From: an uncultured Saprospiraceae bacterium
GTDB taxonomy: Bacteria > Bacteroidota > Bacteroidia > Chitinophagales > Saprospiraceae
Length of the DNA stretch: 64,000 nt
NCBI GenBank assembly: GCA_937139495.1
Contig: CAKZQC010000027.1
Coordinates: forward strand, 248,001 to 312,000
Reading direction: 5' to 3'
The notes under the pieces were generated by a model. It did no database searches, was not told where the DNA came from, and worked only from the letters and a program-made list of their open reading frames with translations. The position numbers and the translations under genes are program-made. This document shows, one piece after another, positions 53,901 to 61,068 of the stretch. Position 1 is the first letter of the stretch. Each line of letters opens with the position of its first letter.

Positions 53901-54945
53901 TTCTGCCGTTGGGCGCCATCTGCAAAGCACCAAATTCGTAGCGTGCAGCACTTTGTGCCAATATAGTAGTAGATGCAACAATAGCAGTGGTACTCCCTGC
54001 GTTCAAATCTAGCTGCATGACCTTGGCTGGAGCTGCCAAATTGGTGGCATAAAGGTAGCGACTATCCAAGGAAAACTCAATTCCATAAGCTTCGCTAAAA
54101 TTATTATTGACCAACGCTCTGGCATTGGATAGTATTCCTGTACTATTATCAAAATCAAATAGGTCGATAGTAGCACTTCCGAAGATAGCTGCAGCTAGGT
54201 GTTTGCCATCGGCAGAAGGTTTGAGATAACCCAATTTATTAGAGGTAGCACCACTGTGTGCAGTTCCTATACTTTGTATATTGGGGGTGGCATTAAACCC
54301 AGCTGAATTGAGTTCGTAAACGTAATAGTTGTTATTGCCAAATTCGTGTCCTACTATCCAATAATCTTTATTGTTACAGTGTTTGACAACGCCTACTTTC
54401 TCGGTCGTATTCGCAATCAGCAATACATTTTTGGTGGTCACTTCGCCTAGTCCAGCTTGTAGCGACAAATCGACAACAGAGTAACGTAGCCCTTGACTGC
54501 CATTCGAAAAATCGACCGTAAATACATAATATAATGCTTTATTGCCAGGGTGCGGCACTATAATACCAGACTGTGTAGAAGAAGGGTGTCCTGTTAGTCC
54601 TGTACCATTCGTCATCAGCACATGGTTTCTGTTCCAGATATTTCGCCCATCGGTATAAAACAACAAATTGCCATTGGCATCAGACATCGTGGCACAACCT
54701 TCGCCTGTATTGACTTGCCCATTGGTCAGTACCACGGGGCTTCCTGAATTGAAATCCAGTCCTGCCCTATTGCCAAAATACCAAATATTGGCTTGTTCTC
54801 CTGAACATTCATTACAGGGGCATTCGGTATCGACACAATCAATACGTCCATCGTTGTCGTCGTCAATACCGTTGTCACATATTTCTTGTGCAAAGAGCAG
54901 TTGTGATAGACAACTAAAGAATAGGAATAGGAAAATATTTTTCAT
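50941..54945 (-). CDS. Giant secreted protein with T9SS sorting domain
   Basis: A 1334-residue secreted protein: signal peptide (1-19), two DNGIDDDNDGRIDCVDTECP-type acidic Cys motifs (about 23-43 and again near 500), a WD40/PD40-like propeller region (about 50-400) and FG-GAP/VCBS-type integrin-like repeats (about 560-1000, with DIDGDCIPEVIY, DVDNNGRGDIFV, DVNQDGRSEINI, DANGDGQTEILV). The C-terminal T9SS type A sorting domain (about 1255-1334) has the pattern IPNPFDESLQLEL and ends with YFIQVKIADNWLQRKIVKQ. It is exported by type IX secretion to the cell surface and probably acts as an adhesin or structural protein. FG-GAP repeats bind calcium. Linking it to the PorE- and PorW-like genes here is inference. 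Confidence 0.9.
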   Translation of the reverse strand: MKNIFLFLFFSCLSQLLFAQEICDNGIDDDNDGRIDCVDTECPCNECSGEQANIWYFGNRAGLDFNSGSPVVLTNGQVNTGEGCATMSDANGNLLFYTDGRNIWNRNHVLMTNGTGLTGHPSSTQSGIIVPHPGNKALYYVFTVDFSNGSQGLRYSVVDLSLQAGLGEVTTKNVLLIANTTEKVGVVKHCNNKDYWIVGHEFGNNNYYVYELNSAGFNATPNIQSIGTAHSGATSNKLGYLKPSADGKHLAAAIFGSATIDLFDFDNSTGILSNARALVNNNFSEAYGIEFSLDSRYLYATNLAAPAKVMQLDLNAGSTTAIVASTTILAQSAARYEFGALQMAPNGRIYVSRREVNGALPQRTFISSINNPAIGGVGANFVDTAIVVSPGLSNLSLPTFVQGYFLPITSQITSQVAGLNDTLCTTTGLITYQLTSNVDECVLDTVSWIHSGVNTVANTTDSTLTLNATMIGVDTIIAQVTTACLVKFDTLIVTTIVCPEICDNQIDDDGDGLIDYFDEIDCPCNNLACNGATYNICATCSKRPTTISNWAVNKIWTSTADALDISTSTPVVGDIDGDCIPEVIYSSNDSVYVLDGTTGLVKYRIGASAGINFTPSRSGNIAIADVDNNGRGDIFVTTDVSSNAGLRQKLVRLEYNGAGGFNQVFVSTNTIGPYVNYDPNNGARTHFMSINIADVNQDGRSEINIGNQIFDATNGNLLASGITTGGLGSAIAWSGASNLGRIGTGSIIVDILPDNFCADCAGLELVAGNTIYTINIPAGGGTGTMTAQVVNSSINDGFTSVADLDFDGQLEVVTGWGTGVSHEFTISAWNPLTGISYDQFTLQSNAAIALGRIAIADLDNAATKDLEIAFHFNPKVYTYKFNPVTYTFSPLADITVSDASRTSLTVFDFDGNGANEVVYRDETTLRILSGGTLTNVVAPLSCNSNTDIEYPLVVDANGDGQTEILVACGNSLVLFGNGQIGEQWVPSRKIWNQFSYFYTNINDDLSIPIQQQAQQLVGDSIVLNRFLSQYGDNDILLPDADLQILTAANAPPDSSDITIQICNIGNNVLPAQTPITFYNSNPTTSNAAVVGSIVPIGQNVEVGACVTQTHRVLGTSSDIFVVVNCDNSVPPIFDFSTDFPMTTTTECDYNNNMDSERILLSQDLLHFSVKKHQIKQGRVAWLLNDPAQYATVTIERSADAQNFEVFASNITPTQEQYFDMAPRSGHNYYRLQVFYPDGTYFYSPIKELYFEPTQVGLLTIPNPFDESLQLELQGETNAVMQAVQIVNVLGQVVFYEQLNSTTKQTLSLQVLPTGTYFIQVKIADNWLQRKIVKQ

Positions 54946-55050
54946 GGATTTTTTTTAAGAAAGCAAAATGAATACCCCAAAGATACAACTTATTGTCAAT
55001 AATATAACCCCTTAATTCTAATCTATAGCTTTGAACAACAGGAGGGTTAT

Positions 55051-55108
55051 TAACAAACGAAAAAAGTATCTAACCCCTAGAGGGGTTAGATACTTTTTTC
55101 GTTTGTTA
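55051..55108 (-). terminator. Very long perfect hairpin after the hemerythrin region
   Basis: A perfect 28-base stem with a 2-base loop (left arm starts TAACAAACGAAAAAAGTATC). It lies between the promoter region of the giant secreted-protein gene and the hemerythrin operon end. T-runs make it a terminator. Confidence 0.8.
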
Positions 55109-55130
55109 TAATTTTTATTCTGTCTATCAA

Positions 55131-55296
55131 TAGAGGTTATTACGAATGGAGTTGTATGAGGGTAAGAAGATAGATTTTTTTGATTGATGAAATAAACGCA
55201 CAGACTCATAGCCTTAGCTATGAAGTCGAGCATTTATGAAATGAATCGGGAAAAGATATTTTTCTTGCCATACGAATCTATTCGTAATAACCTCTA
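55131..55296. repeat. MITE-like element (family R3)
   Basis: A 166-base noncoding element with perfect 17-base ends TAGAGGTTATTACGAAT and ATTCGTAATAACCTCTA. Its right end overlaps the hemerythrin stop codon. The interior contains GGGAAAAGATATTT and a CATAGC-type hairpin shared with the R1 family. Confidence 0.85.
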
Positions 55297-55752
55297 ATGT
55301 GCCACTGCTTTGATACCGCAGTTTTCATCAGACATATATTTTCGGTAGGCTGTTTCTAGTTTTTCTTGCTTGCTTTTGTCCAACACTTTTTTGGCAACTA
55401 CAAAGAAGTCTTCTTCTTCGTCTTTGAGGTGATGATAGACTTTATCTCGCAAGTCTTTGGCGTAGCCCAACCAAGAAGGGCTAGACATTTCTGTTTCTTC
55501 TAGCTTTTCTACCAGTTCGTCCATTTCATGGTGTTCAGCCATGCCGTGGCGAGCATCTTCTTGTGTCTGGTCGTGGTGAATCAGGTCGGTATAAAAAAAG
55601 CGTTCTTCTGCTTCGGCATGTACTTTAAGTTCTTTTTTTAGTTCCTGCCAAATAACTTTTCGCTTCTCTGTTTCTCCTGACGTTTCTGTAAGTTGATCAC
55701 ACAAATCTCTCTGTATATCGTGATCTTTCTTGATTGCTTCAAATATATCCAT
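55294..55752 (-). CDS. Hemerythrin HHE domain protein
   Basis: A 152-residue four-helix protein of the HHE cation-binding family. It starts MDIFEAIKKDHDIQRDLCDQ with His11. Further likely iron ligands are in VHAEAEERFFYTDLIH, then GMAEHHEMDELVEKL and YHHLKDEEEDFF. Such proteins bind a di-iron centre and are linked to oxygen or nitric-oxide sensing and stress. Its TAG stop is the first three bases of the R3 terminal repeat. It follows the baeRF7 gene by 52 bases and a small 55-residue gene further upstream; the three may form a stress operon. Confidence 0.9.
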   Translation of the reverse strand: MDIFEAIKKDHDIQRDLCDQLTETSGETEKRKVIWQELKKELKVHAEAEERFFYTDLIHHDQTQEDARHGMAEHHEMDELVEKLEETEMSSPSWLGYAKDLRDKVYHHLKDEEEDFFVVAKKVLDKSKQEKLETAYRKYMSDENCGIKAVAH

Positions 55753-55804
55753 GCTGTTTTTTTTCTGGTTATCAATTCATTTTTCGCTGCTTGCATCTAA
55801 ATTC

Positions 55805-56896
55805 CTAGACAGTTTGCATCGCAAAACGATTGATAGCGTGAATATCTCTCAGCTCTGTTTCGTCATCTTTGGTGACCAGTAAGGTACCTCCTTGATCGTG
55901 CAGGTCGAGTGCCATTTTATTGAAACGGATACGATTTTCGTCCGACAATTTGTCAATATAAGATTGATTGACCAACACTTGTTCTACGTTTTTGTATTGC
56001 AATGCTTGTTCGATATCGGTCAAGCTGTGGCAGCTCAATTTTTCTCTTGATTTGGCATCGTGTGTACGCTCAAACTTGGCGACTCTGTTGGCACGAATTT
56101 CATCAAAAAAGGGTGTAATTTGTTCTCGTAGTTCCTTTGGGCTCAAACGCTCAGGGTTACCTGCTATGATGTGGTCAGATACATGATTGTATTTGCTCAC
56201 CCTTTTGTAGATAGGGTGATATTCTTCTACAGCAGCTAGCACCAATGGCACCCGCTCGTCGTGTATGATCTCCAACAACCCATCATCTACTCTACGGATA
56301 TACTGCTCTATACGAACCTCTTCCTTGTCTAGTCCTGCATCACTACCATGATGAACCGCTTTATTGCCTCCCGAAGAATGGTGTTGCAAGTTGTTACCTA
56401 CTTCATCAATATTCAATGCTTCTTCCATATTCTTGACGACTACATCGTTGATATACACAGGGTAGATGCCACCTTGTACAGCTTCAAAGAAGCGTGTTTG
56501 GTGTTGGCTCAATGCCAAAATAAAGATTCTATCTTCGTTGAGTACTTCTTGTAGTAGAGGAGCTAGTTCATAGCCACTCATCACGGCTACATGATTATCT
56601 CTTACTGTATTGAGATGAATCGTTTCGGCATAGCCTTCTGGCGAATAAAAGCCTGCTAAACCTGCTGTTTGGTGTGCCCAAAAATCGACGTTTTCAATCA
56701 GGTCAAAAGCGGGTTGCAAAAAACTGGTCTTTTCTGCTCCTGCGGCTTCTAGTTTATGCTTTGCTTCTTGGCAAGCATTTTTCCAGAGGATTCTATTTTT
56801 TTCGTAATCTCCTGTTATCTCGGTAGGTACGTAAATAGATACACAATTTGCGGCAGTTTCTTGGCGGAGTTCTTCAAATTTATTTTTGGTAAGCAT
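55805..56896 (-). CDS. baeRF7-family protein (release-factor-like)
   Basis: A 363-residue protein matching the bacterial archaeo-eukaryotic release factor family 7 (baeRF7). It begins with FEELRQETAANCVSIYVPTE, has the middle segment ALSQHQTRFFEA and YINDVVVKNMEEAL, and ends with VLVNQSYIDKLSD and GGTLLVTKDDETELRDI. The fold is related to eRF1/Pelota domains, so a role in ribosome rescue or stress has been proposed, but the family function is unsettled. It is co-directional with hemerythrin (52 bases away) and with a small Lys-rich gene 133 bases upstream. Confidence 0.85.
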   Translation of the reverse strand: MLTKNKFEELRQETAANCVSIYVPTEITGDYEKNRILWKNACQEAKHKLEAAGAEKTSFLQPAFDLIENVDFWAHQTAGLAGFYSPEGYAETIHLNTVRDNHVAVMSGYELAPLLQEVLNEDRIFILALSQHQTRFFEAVQGGIYPVYINDVVVKNMEEALNIDEVGNNLQHHSSGGNKAVHHGSDAGLDKEEVRIEQYIRRVDDGLLEIIHDERVPLVLAAVEEYHPIYKRVSKYNHVSDHIIAGNPERLSPKELREQITPFFDEIRANRVAKFERTHDAKSREKLSCHSLTDIEQALQYKNVEQVLVNQSYIDKLSDENRIRFNKMALDLHDQGGTLLVTKDDETELRDIHAINRFAMQTV

Positions 56897-57029
56897 AGTT
56901 CTTTTTTTTAGTAGTGTTTCAAAATAATTTGCACTATTTACTTCTTCAATCTAGCTTCGTTGAGTATGTTTCAGCATGATTTTCTGTGTACAAATTTCAT
57001 TCGTGGGTGTTCCAACAGACAGCTGCATT

Positions 57030-57197
57030 TTATTCTTTTTTATTCTTGTCCGCTTCTTTTTCTGTTTCTCTGATTACCTCACCTTTACTCTTAATATCAT
57101 GCAAAGGAGAATGTAAGTGGTCTGGGTATTCTGCTGCTGTTTTCTTTTTATTCTCAGGCAATACCTCTTCTACTGATTTTTTTTTCTTGTCAGACAT
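57030..57197 (-). CDS. Small hydrophilic lysine-rich protein
   Basis: A 55-residue frame from ATG 57197 to TAA 57030, starting MSDKKKKSVEEVLPENKKKT and ending ETEKEADKNKKE. It is highly charged (mostly Lys and Glu), with a conserved-looking core AEYPDHLHSPLHDIKSKGEV in the middle. It resembles small hydrophilic stress proteins but matches no family I know. It precedes the baeRF7 and hemerythrin genes on the same strand, with a run of A residues in place of a clear ribosome-binding site. Support is by context and codon structure only. Confidence 0.6.
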   Translation of the reverse strand: MSDKKKKSVEEVLPENKKKTAAEYPDHLHSPLHDIKSKGEVIRETEKEADKNKKE

Positions 57198-57237
57198 AAT
57201 CTTTCTTTTTTTTTAGTTAGAGAATCTCTTTTTGTAT

Positions 57238-57282
57238 GAAGTTGTTTAAGAATTCACTTGAAGTGAATTTTTAAACAACTTC
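57238..57282. repeat. Hairpin of family R2
   Basis: GAAGTTGTTTAAGAATTCAC and its near-complement on the other side of CTTGAAG form a hairpin upstream of the 55-residue gene and downstream of the LRR-BRCT paralogue B gene, so it can act as that gene's terminator. Confidence 0.7.
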
Positions 57283-57405
57283 TATATTTCATTCCTTCCT
57301 GATAGTCAATAAATTGCTTCGTTCCGAAATGTTTCTTATTTATACAACCCCAATTTCACTCAAATTGTTTAACCAAAACCAAAAAAGATTAGACAAAATT
57401 TATTT

Positions 57406-58674
57406 CTAGCTGACAATTACCTCTACATCAGGCAATTTACCTTTGAGCCATTTTATATCTTCCACCCTGACTGCATGCTTACTAATTGTTAGTTTTTTCA
57501 AGTTCTCTAGTAGTGCTATATCTTGGATAGATACCCTATTATGCAAATTCGTCAAATTGACATTTGTCAAATGTTGAAAATATTTCAAAGCACTCGTGAG
57601 CTTCAAAAAACGACTGTTGCTGATGTTGAGATGTGTGATATTAGGCATATTTGCTATTGCTCTAGGCATTGCCTTGAAATTATTGCCACTGACCTCTACA
57701 AATTTAATTTGCTTGTAGTTTTTTATTTGCTTGGGCAATACATCAATCCCCTTATCTTTTAGGTCAAGTGTTTCATCTTGCAGATGTGCCTGTAGTACTT
57801 TGTCAATTAGCTGCGTGTCCGTACAATACTTAAAAATATAGTGATATCCCACTCCGTAATATTGATAAAATAAAGCAATCACCAGATTGGTATCCAACCA
57901 AGGATTTTGGCGACCATATTTCACTAAGTTTTCACTCAGCCGTTTTTCTGTCATTTCATAATCCAATCTCAAAGTAGCTTTGAGTGGATATTTCAGATGC
58001 CGTTTAAGAATTTTTTTGGCGAGAGTTTTGGTTTCTTTATCATTTAGAGCTTTGAATGCTATAAACAGGGGCGTTATTAGGGAGTCTAGGAGTCCACCAT
58101 TATTTATTATTTGTATAGCAATGATTATATTTTCTTCGTTCTTAGATAATAACATCGCCTCTAAGTTTTGCTTATTATCAGTAGCGTCCTCTTCCGATTT
58201 CAAATAAGGCTGCTCCAGTCTATCCAATGCTGCTTGCAAAGCATGATCGGAAATAATGGTAACTTCACTAATCAATATATCATCGAGCCCTTTGAGTGTC
58301 TTGGGGCTAGCACTCATTAGCACATGCGTTGTTTCGTTCGGAATTACTTTCACGGTCATTCCAATACCCAAAAGTGCTAATCGCTCCTTTAGTTTCCGAT
58401 ATTCAAAAGCCGACTCACTCCCAATCATCACTAAGCGGCTGCCTTTCTCAATAGGTTTATTATTGGTCAATTTGCTACGCTGACAACGATTCAAAAACTC
58501 CTCAAAAGCGGCTGCTCTCAACATAGCAGCATAAGCAGGCTCTTTGCCGCCATAACTATTAAGACACCGACTAGCTGGAAGCATTAGCAAATCCAATAGT
58601 TCATAATAATCTACTTCTTTTAGCCAAGCAGATCCAGCCCATCTGACTTCATCTACATAATATGTTTTTTTCAT
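57406..58674 (-). CDS. LRR protein with BRCT-like domain (paralogue B)
   Basis: A 422-residue protein with the same layout as the 584-residue protein at 37-38.7 kb. It begins with an unassigned segment (1-75), then a BRCT-like domain (about 78-160: SRLVMIGSESAFEYRKLKERL, ETTHVLMSASPKTLKGLDDI, VTIISDHALQAALD), then a helical HEAT-like region (about 170-330) and LRR strands (about 335-410, with ITHLNISNSRFLKL and LTNVNLTNLHN). No transmembrane helix. It starts 8 bases after the stop of the penicillin-acylase gene and is probably co-transcribed with it. Function is unknown. Confidence 0.8.
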   Translation of the reverse strand: MKKTYYVDEVRWAGSAWLKEVDYYELLDLLMLPASRCLNSYGGKEPAYAAMLRAAAFEEFLNRCQRSKLTNNKPIEKGSRLVMIGSESAFEYRKLKERLALLGIGMTVKVIPNETTHVLMSASPKTLKGLDDILISEVTIISDHALQAALDRLEQPYLKSEEDATDNKQNLEAMLLSKNEENIIIAIQIINNGGLLDSLITPLFIAFKALNDKETKTLAKKILKRHLKYPLKATLRLDYEMTEKRLSENLVKYGRQNPWLDTNLVIALFYQYYGVGYHYIFKYCTDTQLIDKVLQAHLQDETLDLKDKGIDVLPKQIKNYKQIKFVEVSGNNFKAMPRAIANMPNITHLNISNSRFLKLTSALKYFQHLTNVNLTNLHNRVSIQDIALLENLKKLTISKHAVRVEDIKWLKGKLPDVEVIVS

Positions 58675-58682
58675 CGTTCTAT

Positions 58683-60758
58683 TTATTGAGGGCTATATAC
58701 TTTTTTTGCGTTTTGGAGTATCGTCGCTTTATCTAGCGTCATGGGTTTGAGTTGATGGTCTATGTACAAATCCATCTGGTCGTTGTAATGGGGACTTTCT
58801 GGACGATTGGATGCTCCATAACAGTTGATACTTTCTACCTTTTCTACACCTTGTTTGCCATAAGTAGCAAACAAAATGTACGAATCACCGACATTACTTT
58901 GACGGTATTTTTTCTTGTATGGCACCGTGTACATAGCAGAAATTGCTTCAGGGATTCCCCCTATCGGATAATTTTTGTCGCCTCTTATGTGTCGTTGTAG
59001 CTCGCCCAATTCTATTTCTACACGACCAAAATGCTTCAACAAGTGTTTCTGAGCGTGTTCCAATGCCTTTGGGTACACTTCCGATGGCAAATCACCTGCT
59101 AAAAAATCGGCTCCTGATTCTGCTAAGTAATCAAAGCAATATTGCAAAGCCAACGAAAAAATAGCGGCTTGCTTATTTTTGACATCTACACTGCCATCCC
59201 ATTTTTGAAGTGCCTCAATCGTTGGTTTCAAGTGGGGATAATCAGTTACCGAAAGATGCAATATTTCATCAATATTTTGCATTCTTCTACCATAAAGTGG
59301 CAACTTCATTTTTTGGTCGTACTTAATATCTTTGAGGTCTTGATAACTAATTTTGTCATATTGTGGCATGAGCTCTTTCATGCGTTTATTTCTCGCTACG
59401 TCTTCTTGCATATAGGCTGCCGAGTAGTTGTCAGGGTTGGGCAGGCATTCGACCCCAGTCGAAGAAAACCCCGTGCCGTTCATGTGATACACATAGCCAC
59501 AGTTTGGGTTCTGTATAATCAATAGGCTGTCGAGTGGCAAAAAATTAGGTTTCCAAATGACCGCCGAGGTATCTCCCGGCAACACTCTATCCCAGTTGTA
59601 GGCAGGGTTTCTGTATGGAAACAAGCCATTATCTACAAAAACAACATTGCCATCTTTGTCGCCATAGGTCGTACTGATACTGGGGTGTTGCTGCATTTCC
59701 AATGCCGTTTTAAATTCTTTCCAATTGGTTGCTTTGTTCATTTCGTACCATTGCTGAGGTGCGCCAATGACCATGTTGGCAGGAAAACGCAAGGCATAAT
59801 AACCTGACTTGTTTTTGACAACAGGACCGTGTACACTTTCGTAGAATTTGCGACGAACAGGGAATTGCAAAAATCCTAATACTTTTGCTTTGCCTTTATA
59901 GACATTTTCTTTTAGTGGCAGCCACTTTCCATCCATTTTGTACTCGTGCTTATTCTTTGGGTTTATTTCCAATTTATAGACATCAGAGTAGTTATTGAAA
60001 TTGACACAATGTGTCCAGCCCAAATGCTCATTGGTGCCCACAAACGGAGTGATGCCACCACAAAAAGTAGCCCCCAAAAAGTTCCAACCTTCCTCGGATT
60101 GTACGTGTACTTCGTACCAAGAAAGATAGCTGCGTAGCGGTTGGTGGGAGTTCGAGAGCATATAAGTTTTGCCCTCTTTGGTCTTGCTGGGGGCTATTGC
60201 CAATCCATTGGAACCTTCTGGCAAATCTTGTTGTCGCAACTGCACCGCATCCATTTTGTTCTGAAAGATACGTATCAAATCATCTTGCACATTCGATATA
60301 AAAGTGGTCGCTAGTAGATAGCTTTTGATGACTTCCCTTTCAGTAATCGGAAACAGCTTGCGGTGACGTACTTCCTTGGGGTGCTTGGCGGCATATTGGT
60401 TGAGTGCAGCTACATAAGCCGACAATATTTTCTTGAATTTGGGCGAAAAAGTACTGTCAAACTTTTCGGCTACCACCTTATCGGTATTGATCAAAAAAGA
60501 AGCTATATCCATGACGGCACCGTCTTTTCCTTTCACACTTCCAAGCAGTCCTTTTGCTATTAAAAGTGGTTCTTGTAGTTGCTCAAAATTGTCCTCGACA
60601 TGAGCCCAAGCCAGTCCGTAAGCAACTTGCTCATCGGTTGGTGCGAAGATGTGCGGTACGCCCCATTCATCTCTAGCTATCTGAATTTCGGAGGTATTGA
60701 TTTGGGCAAATAACGTAGTGGCAATACTACAAAGTAGTATCAGAAGTAGGCATTTCAT
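58683..60758 (-). CDS. Penicillin acylase-family (S45) N-terminal-nucleophile hydrolase
   Basis: A 691-residue secreted protein. Signal peptide (about 1-18), alpha-chain domain IQIARDEWGVPHIFAPTDEQ (about 25-45), then the self-processing site before Ser183 in EGSNGLAIAPSKT. Autocleavage makes Ser183 the N-terminal nucleophile of the beta chain. Other family marks are YMLSNSHQPL and GATFCGGITPFVGTNEHLGW. The group includes penicillin, cephalosporin and acyl-homoserine-lactone acylases; GSNGLAIAPSKT followed by SNSHQP is closer to the lactone/cephalosporin type, but the substrate is uncertain. It is located in the periplasm or outside. It is probably co-transcribed with LRR paralogue B. Confidence 0.92.
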   Translation of the reverse strand: MKCLLLILLCSIATTLFAQINTSEIQIARDEWGVPHIFAPTDEQVAYGLAWAHVEDNFEQLQEPLLIAKGLLGSVKGKDGAVMDIASFLINTDKVVAEKFDSTFSPKFKKILSAYVAALNQYAAKHPKEVRHRKLFPITEREVIKSYLLATTFISNVQDDLIRIFQNKMDAVQLRQQDLPEGSNGLAIAPSKTKEGKTYMLSNSHQPLRSYLSWYEVHVQSEEGWNFLGATFCGGITPFVGTNEHLGWTHCVNFNNYSDVYKLEINPKNKHEYKMDGKWLPLKENVYKGKAKVLGFLQFPVRRKFYESVHGPVVKNKSGYYALRFPANMVIGAPQQWYEMNKATNWKEFKTALEMQQHPSISTTYGDKDGNVVFVDNGLFPYRNPAYNWDRVLPGDTSAVIWKPNFLPLDSLLIIQNPNCGYVYHMNGTGFSSTGVECLPNPDNYSAAYMQEDVARNKRMKELMPQYDKISYQDLKDIKYDQKMKLPLYGRRMQNIDEILHLSVTDYPHLKPTIEALQKWDGSVDVKNKQAAIFSLALQYCFDYLAESGADFLAGDLPSEVYPKALEHAQKHLLKHFGRVEIELGELQRHIRGDKNYPIGGIPEAISAMYTVPYKKKYRQSNVGDSYILFATYGKQGVEKVESINCYGASNRPESPHYNDQMDLYIDHQLKPMTLDKATILQNAKKVYSPQ

Positions 60759-61068
60759 CTAGTTGGTTTGAGTAAGTAGTAACTACAAATGGTTGTAGAG
60801 TATTACAAAAAAAAACTAGGCTATTTTGTTGCAGCTTATCGCAAATAGGCTATTTAATTATTTAGCTCTGTACACTTTTTTCCTTACGGCTAAATGGCAC
60901 TTTCGGTTATTTAAGTAGGTATTATTAACCAAACATGGACAAGGAAATAGAAAGCTCTTGTCGGAAGTCTAACTTCTAATATCTAGCAGCAAAGCGGTCT
61001 TATTAAAAGCAACGCTAACTTTCGTTCTTTTTCCCAAAATGATGCTAGCCAAAAAGTCTATATTTCTA
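60759..61068. other. Intergenic region holding the second copy of the R5 repeat
   Basis: About 310 bases between the acylase gene and the GT39 gene. Bases 60962-61055 are the reverse complement of the repeat at 7511-7597; the rest shows no gene or recognisable promoter. Confidence 0.6.
60962..61055. repeat. Dispersed intergenic repeat (family R5), reverse copy
   Basis: Matches 7511-7597 in opposite orientation with scattered mismatches, sharing AAAATGATGCTAGC and AAGCAACGCTAA blocks. It lies directly beyond the stop of the GT39 gene, the same relative place as the other copy (after the HHH outer-membrane gene). Confidence 0.7.
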
